16,323 nucleotides of DNA from Candidatus Falkowiibacteriota bacterium. Lineage in GTDB: Bacteria; Patescibacteriota; Patescibacteriia; JACRDY01. The notes beneath the pieces are model-generated. The model did no database searches, was not told where the DNA came from, and worked only from the letters and a program-made list of their open reading frames with translations. The translations under genes and the position numbers were made by a program. Shown piece after piece: positions 13,649 to 16,323 of this stretch (positions within the stretch are counted from its first letter, which is position 1; each line of letters begins with the position of its first letter). The stretch covers positions 1-16,323 of the forward strand of contig JACRDY010000032.1 in the NCBI GenBank assembly GCA_016218485.1, read 5' to 3'.

Positions 13649-15334
13649 ATGCCAACCTGTAAAAATTGCAATCACCCTTTCACCATCACCGACGCAGATA
13701 AAACCTTCTACGCTCGGATTAACGTACCCGCGCCGACGCTCTGTCCCGACTGCCGGGAACAGCGGCGGCTGGTTTTCCGGAATGAACGGAATTATTATCG
13801 TCGGCAGTGTGACCTATGTCAGAAAAATATTATCTCGGTGTATGATCCGGCCGTGACGTCAAACGTTTACTGTAATGCCTGCTGGTGGGGTGATGGCTGG
13901 GATGCCAAAAATTACGCTCGGGAATTTGATTGGTCTCGCCCGTTTTTCGAGCAGTACCGTGAGCTCTTGGCCGCCGTGCCAAAAATCGCCATGATGAATG
14001 ATAACGGATCGCAGAGCGTCAACTGTGAATACACCTACGATTTCGCGTTTGGCAAGAACGCCTACATGGTGGTGGCGGCGTGGCGGGTGGAAGACTCGAT
14101 GTACGGGCTGCAGACCAATTGGGTTAAAGATTCGGTGGATAATATTAATGTCAATCATTCTGAATTGATGTATGAGTCGGTGGCGTGCGAAGAGAGTTAC
14201 GGCTGTCAGCAGTGTCAGCAGTGCCAAGGCTGTCGCGATTGTATTTTTGGTTACGACCTGCGTGGTTGTCATGATTGTATTTTAAGTTCCGGTTTGCGTA
14301 ATCAAGCGTACTGTATTTGGAATAAGCCCTATTCTAAAGAAGCGTATGAGCAAGAGAAAGCCAAGTTGGGTCTGGACAGTTGGGCTAGCCGGGAAGCGTG
14401 CAAGCAGCGGTTTGCCGAGTTTATCCTGAAAACACCGCGTAAATACGCCAACCTGCTCAAATGCCAGGATTCCACCGGCGACAACTTAGTGCGCTGCAAG
14501 AATTCCCAGTATTGTTTTGTCCAAACCGGTCTGCAGGATTGCAAGTTCATGATTCACGGTGACGGCGCCAAGGATTGTTATGATTGTCGGGATACCGGCG
14601 GTCCTGAATTGTGCTATGACTCCATTACTCCGGATAATTCTTACCAAGCACTGTTCGTGGTTTTTTGTTGGAAGTCTCAGTATGTCGCGTACTCGGATAA
14701 TTGTCATGGTGTGAAGAATATTTTTGGTTGTGTCGGGATGAAAAAAGCTCATCATTGTATTCTGAATAAGCAGTATGATGAATTCGCCTATGAGGCACTG
14801 AAGGGTAAAATTATTGAACACATGCAGAAGACCGGCGAGTGGGGTCAGTTTTTCTCGCCGGCAGTGACGTTGTTTGCGTATAACGAGACCGCCGCTCAAG
14901 AGTGGTCGCCGTTGACTAAAGAGCAAGCGGTGGCGCTGGGCTACCGCTGGCAAGAGGCTTTACCTGAACTATCCGGTAAAGAAACGTTAACGTCTAACGA
15001 TATTCCGGATTCCATCAATCAGGTGACGGAAAACATTTGTAATGAAGTTTTGGCCTGCGTTGACTGTGGTAAGAATTATAAAGTCATTAAACAAGAGTAC
15101 GAGATTTACAAAAAATTATCAGTGCCGATCCCGCGGCGCTGTGTGCTGTGCCGCTATCAGCAGCGGAGTGCTTTAATGAACCCCAAGAAATTGTGGCACC
15201 GCCAATGTATGTGTCAGGAACAGCATGACTGGCATCAGGGTGGTGGGTGTAAGAATGAATTTGAGACAACGTATTCACCTGACCGGCCGGAGCGGGTGTA
15301 TTGTGAGGAGTGTTATCAGAAGGAAATTTATTAG
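13649..15334 (+). CDS. Cys-rich bookend zinc-ribbon protein, copy 2
   Basis: A 561-aa paralogue of the preceding protein with about 40 Cys. Both terminal double ribbons are complete and spaced as in copy 1: C4, C7, C32, C35, C54, C57, C75, C78; and C470, C473, C498, C501, C520, C522, C534, C552, C555. The caps are YCIWNKPYSKEAYEQ (221-235) and HCILNKQYDEFAYEAL (369-384). In the first repeat module several Cys of copy 1 are Ala or Ser (KNAYMVV, VEDSMYG, VKDSVDN), yet the repeat rhythm remains; the Cys return as a C-x2-C run at 186-198. The linker NETAAQEWSPLTKEQA is conserved. There is no signal peptide. The gene is more GC-rich in its centre than copies 1 and 3, so it has a separate history or has drifted apart. 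Function unknown; metal binding is the leading hypothesis. Confidence 0.85.
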   Translation: MPTCKNCNHPFTITDADKTFYARINVPAPTLCPDCREQRRLVFRNERNYYRRQCDLCQKNIISVYDPAVTSNVYCNACWWGDGWDAKNYAREFDWSRPFFEQYRELLAAVPKIAMMNDNGSQSVNCEYTYDFAFGKNAYMVVAAWRVEDSMYGLQTNWVKDSVDNINVNHSELMYESVACEESYGCQQCQQCQGCRDCIFGYDLRGCHDCILSSGLRNQAYCIWNKPYSKEAYEQEKAKLGLDSWASREACKQRFAEFILKTPRKYANLLKCQDSTGDNLVRCKNSQYCFVQTGLQDCKFMIHGDGAKDCYDCRDTGGPELCYDSITPDNSYQALFVVFCWKSQYVAYSDNCHGVKNIFGCVGMKKAHHCILNKQYDEFAYEALKGKIIEHMQKTGEWGQFFSPAVTLFAYNETAAQEWSPLTKEQAVALGYRWQEALPELSGKETLTSNDIPDSINQVTENICNEVLACVDCGKNYKVIKQEYEIYKKLSVPIPRRCVLCRYQQRSALMNPKKLWHRQCMCQEQHDWHQGGGCKNEFETTYSPDRPERVYCEECYQKEIY

Positions 15335-15338
15335 CAAG

Positions 15339-15416
15339 GGAGCGACACGCCCTCTGGGCGTGTTATGTCTGTTACGTGCTCTATAACGATAACACAGCCA
15401 GAGGCTGTGTCGCTCC
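15339..15416. repeat. GC-rich cloverleaf-like inverted repeat between Cys-rich copies 2 and 3
   Basis: The arms, 15339-15365 and 15390-15416, are reverse-complementary at 23 of 27 bases (GGAGCGACAC...GTGTTA). Each arm is also a small hairpin by itself (ACACGCCC-TCT-GGGCGTGT and ACACAGCC-AGA-GGCTGTGT), so the DNA or RNA can switch between one long stem and two short ones. It fills the spacer from 4 nt after the TAG of copy 2 to 10 nt before the ATG of copy 3. Confidence 0.88.
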
Positions 15417-15426
15417 AAATTAATCT

Positions 15427-16200
15427 ATGCCAAACTGTAAACAATGCACCGTCGACTTCACCATCACCGATAATGATCGGGCCTTCTACGAGCGCATCAG
15501 CCCCGTTTTTGCCGGTAAAAAATTGTTGATTCCGCCGCCGAACCTGTGTCCAGACTGCCGATATCAGGGGAGACTTATTTTTCGCAACGAACGAAATTTA
15601 TACCACAGGAAAAGTAACGCTACGGGTAAAGATATTGTTTCTATTTATTCTTCTGACAATCCTACCGTAGTTTATGAGCATGATTATTGGTATGGTGATG
15701 ACTGGGATCCTTTGTCATTTGGGCGGGAGTTTGATTTTTCACGACCATTTTTTGAACAATATGGTGAAATGAAGAATCTCGTTCCTAGGATCGCCTTGAG
15801 TAGTGCTCACAGTATTAATTCTGAGTATACTAATCAGGCTCAAAATAATAAAAATTGTTATCTCATTACGTCTTCTAATGGCAATGAAGATTGTATCCAT
15901 AGCCATTGGTTGCAGAATTGCCATTACTGTGTTGATGGTTTGATGAATGAATGGTCTGAGGCATGCTATGGCTGTATTGATATTTTCAAATGTTATAATG
16001 GTAAATATCTCCAACATTGCTCTCAGTGTACTGACTGTATATTTTGTTTCGATTGTAAGGGTTGTATTTCCTGTTTAGGTTGTTTTGGTTTGCGAAACCA
16101 AAAATATCATATTTTTAACCAACCGGTATCTGAGGCCGAGTTTAATAAAAAAATAGACCTACTGCTTAAAGACCGTCGATATGATATAATCAAGCTATGA
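15427..16200 (+). CDS. Cys-rich zinc-ribbon protein, copy 3, one-module short form
   Basis: A 257-aa paralogue of the two preceding proteins, about 19 Cys, ending right after the first cap (HIFNQPVSEAEFNKK, about 228-242) with a short tail RRYDIIKL. It therefore lacks the second module and the C-terminal ribbon. The first N-terminal ribbon is kept but has a 9-residue insertion (C4-x2-C7-x33-C41-x2-C44). The second has lost all four Cys: the CDLC and CNAC positions of copy 2 are SNAT and EHDY here. The repeat module contains eight Cys at exactly every third residue (198-219). It could be a natural short member or a truncated gene; the clean stop at a module edge favours the former, while the stop overlapping the next ATG (ATGA) leaves 3' deletion possible. 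The gene centre is AT-rich as in copy 1. No SD. Confidence 0.8.
   Translation: MPNCKQCTVDFTITDNDRAFYERISPVFAGKKLLIPPPNLCPDCRYQGRLIFRNERNLYHRKSNATGKDIVSIYSSDNPTVVYEHDYWYGDDWDPLSFGREFDFSRPFFEQYGEMKNLVPRIALSSAHSINSEYTNQAQNNKNCYLITSSNGNEDCIHSHWLQNCHYCVDGLMNEWSEACYGCIDIFKCYNGKYLQHCSQCTDCIFCFDCKGCISCLGCFGLRNQKYHIFNQPVSEAEFNKKIDLLLKDRRYDIIKL
16182..16190 (+). promoter_or_regulatory. Extended -10 promoter candidate at the end of copy 3
   Basis: TGATATAAT is a TGn extended -10 joined to a perfect TATAAT (16185-16190). It lies within the last codons of copy 3 and 6 nt before the ATG at 16197, so a transcript would start at or near that ATG. No good -35 was found at 17 nt (CTGCTT). Confidence 0.45.
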
Positions 16201-16323
16201 ATATCTTAAAACTCAAACAAATTCCAAAAGCGATTTCCAGAATCTTCGGCCAGGCGCCCGAAAAGTTCGACGAATTAGTCTAAAAGATCAAGAACTTGTG
16301 GAAGAAAGCCGACGCAAAACGGC
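16197..16323 (+). pseudogene. Short frame at the right edge, stop codon in an otherwise continuous frame
   Basis: An ATG overlapping the copy 3 stop (ATGA) opens a 28-codon frame, MNILKLKQIPKAISRIFG and so on to DELV, which ends in TAA at 16281-16283. The same frame continues after the stop with KIKNLWKKADAKR to the window edge, in the same Lys-rich amphipathic style. This may be a 28-aa peptide, a gene with a premature stop, or a sequencing error. I do not recognise the protein and the gene continues beyond the window. Confidence 0.3.

Noticed and set aside
11893..15334. Ferredoxin or radical-SAM identity for the Cys-rich proteins
   Set aside because: No CxxxCxxC radical-SAM motif or CxxCxxCxxxCP ferredoxin motif in the right context; Cys spacing is of zinc-ribbon and repeat type.
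16198..16283. Alternative genetic code (UGA or UAA read through) at the right edge
   Set aside because: Genes elsewhere in the window end normally at UGA or UAA (rplI at UGA; pyrG and murA at UAA), so recoding is unnecessary.
1..16323. tRNA or rRNA genes
   Set aside because: No GTTCGAATC-type T-arm with a matching acceptor stem and no rRNA-like conserved block was seen on either strand by eye.

Overview
The window looks like a chromosomal segment from an uncultured bacterium, most probably of the Patescibacteria / Candidate Phyla Radiation. That placement is an inference. It rests on SD-poor starts, a PEGA plus beta-propeller membrane protein, a divergent but complete MurA, a lone L27 gene with no L21 beside it, and a tandem array of very cysteine-rich zinc-ribbon proteins. 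The standard stop codons are used. No tRNA, rRNA, CRISPR array or insertion sequence with a transposase was seen.

Layout. 1-2442 (+): a 2H-phosphoesterase-like protein that has lost one catalytic His, then rmlD and a short rmlA of dTDP-rhamnose synthesis. 2507-3859 (-): a membrane-anchored PEGA/beta-propeller protein, convergent with rmlA. 4134-6677 (+): murA followed 9 nt later by an S41 C-terminal processing protease, probably one operon for wall synthesis and envelope proteolysis. 6931-9158 (+): rplI (L9), then pyrG (CTP synthase). 9350-10045 (+): an FkbM-type methyltransferase. 10351-10888 (-): rpmA (L27) with a small coiled-coil protein 10 nt downstream. 10993-11829 (+): a lipoprotein with a C39-like papain-fold peptidase domain, divergent from rpmA, with overlapping -35 boxes. 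11893-16200 (+): three tandem paralogous Cys-rich proteins (560, 561 and 257 aa). A short start-up reading frame lies at the right edge.

The two most unusual things are these. (1) The three Cys-rich proteins have a bookend design: a four-CxxC double zinc ribbon at the N-terminus, two Cys-decorated repeat modules each closed by a conserved cap, and a second copy of the double ribbon at the C-terminus with the same spacing. The third copy stops after one module, has lost four ribbon ligands together, and carries eight Cys at exactly every third residue. (2) Most spacers of any length are filled by a long inverted repeat whose arms are built from short tandem words, and the word usually differs from spacer to spacer. 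Many arms begin inside the stop codon of the upstream gene and end a few bases before the next start codon. The rplI leader is a 161-nt near-palindrome whose outer 8 bp pair exactly with the rplI ribosome binding site.

The envelope genes (rmlDA, murA, S41 protease, PEGA protein, lipoprotein peptidase, FkbM methyltransferase) form a loose surface theme. The ribosomal and nucleotide genes are housekeeping. The function of the Cys-rich array is unknown; metal binding is the obvious hypothesis but is not shown by sequence alone.
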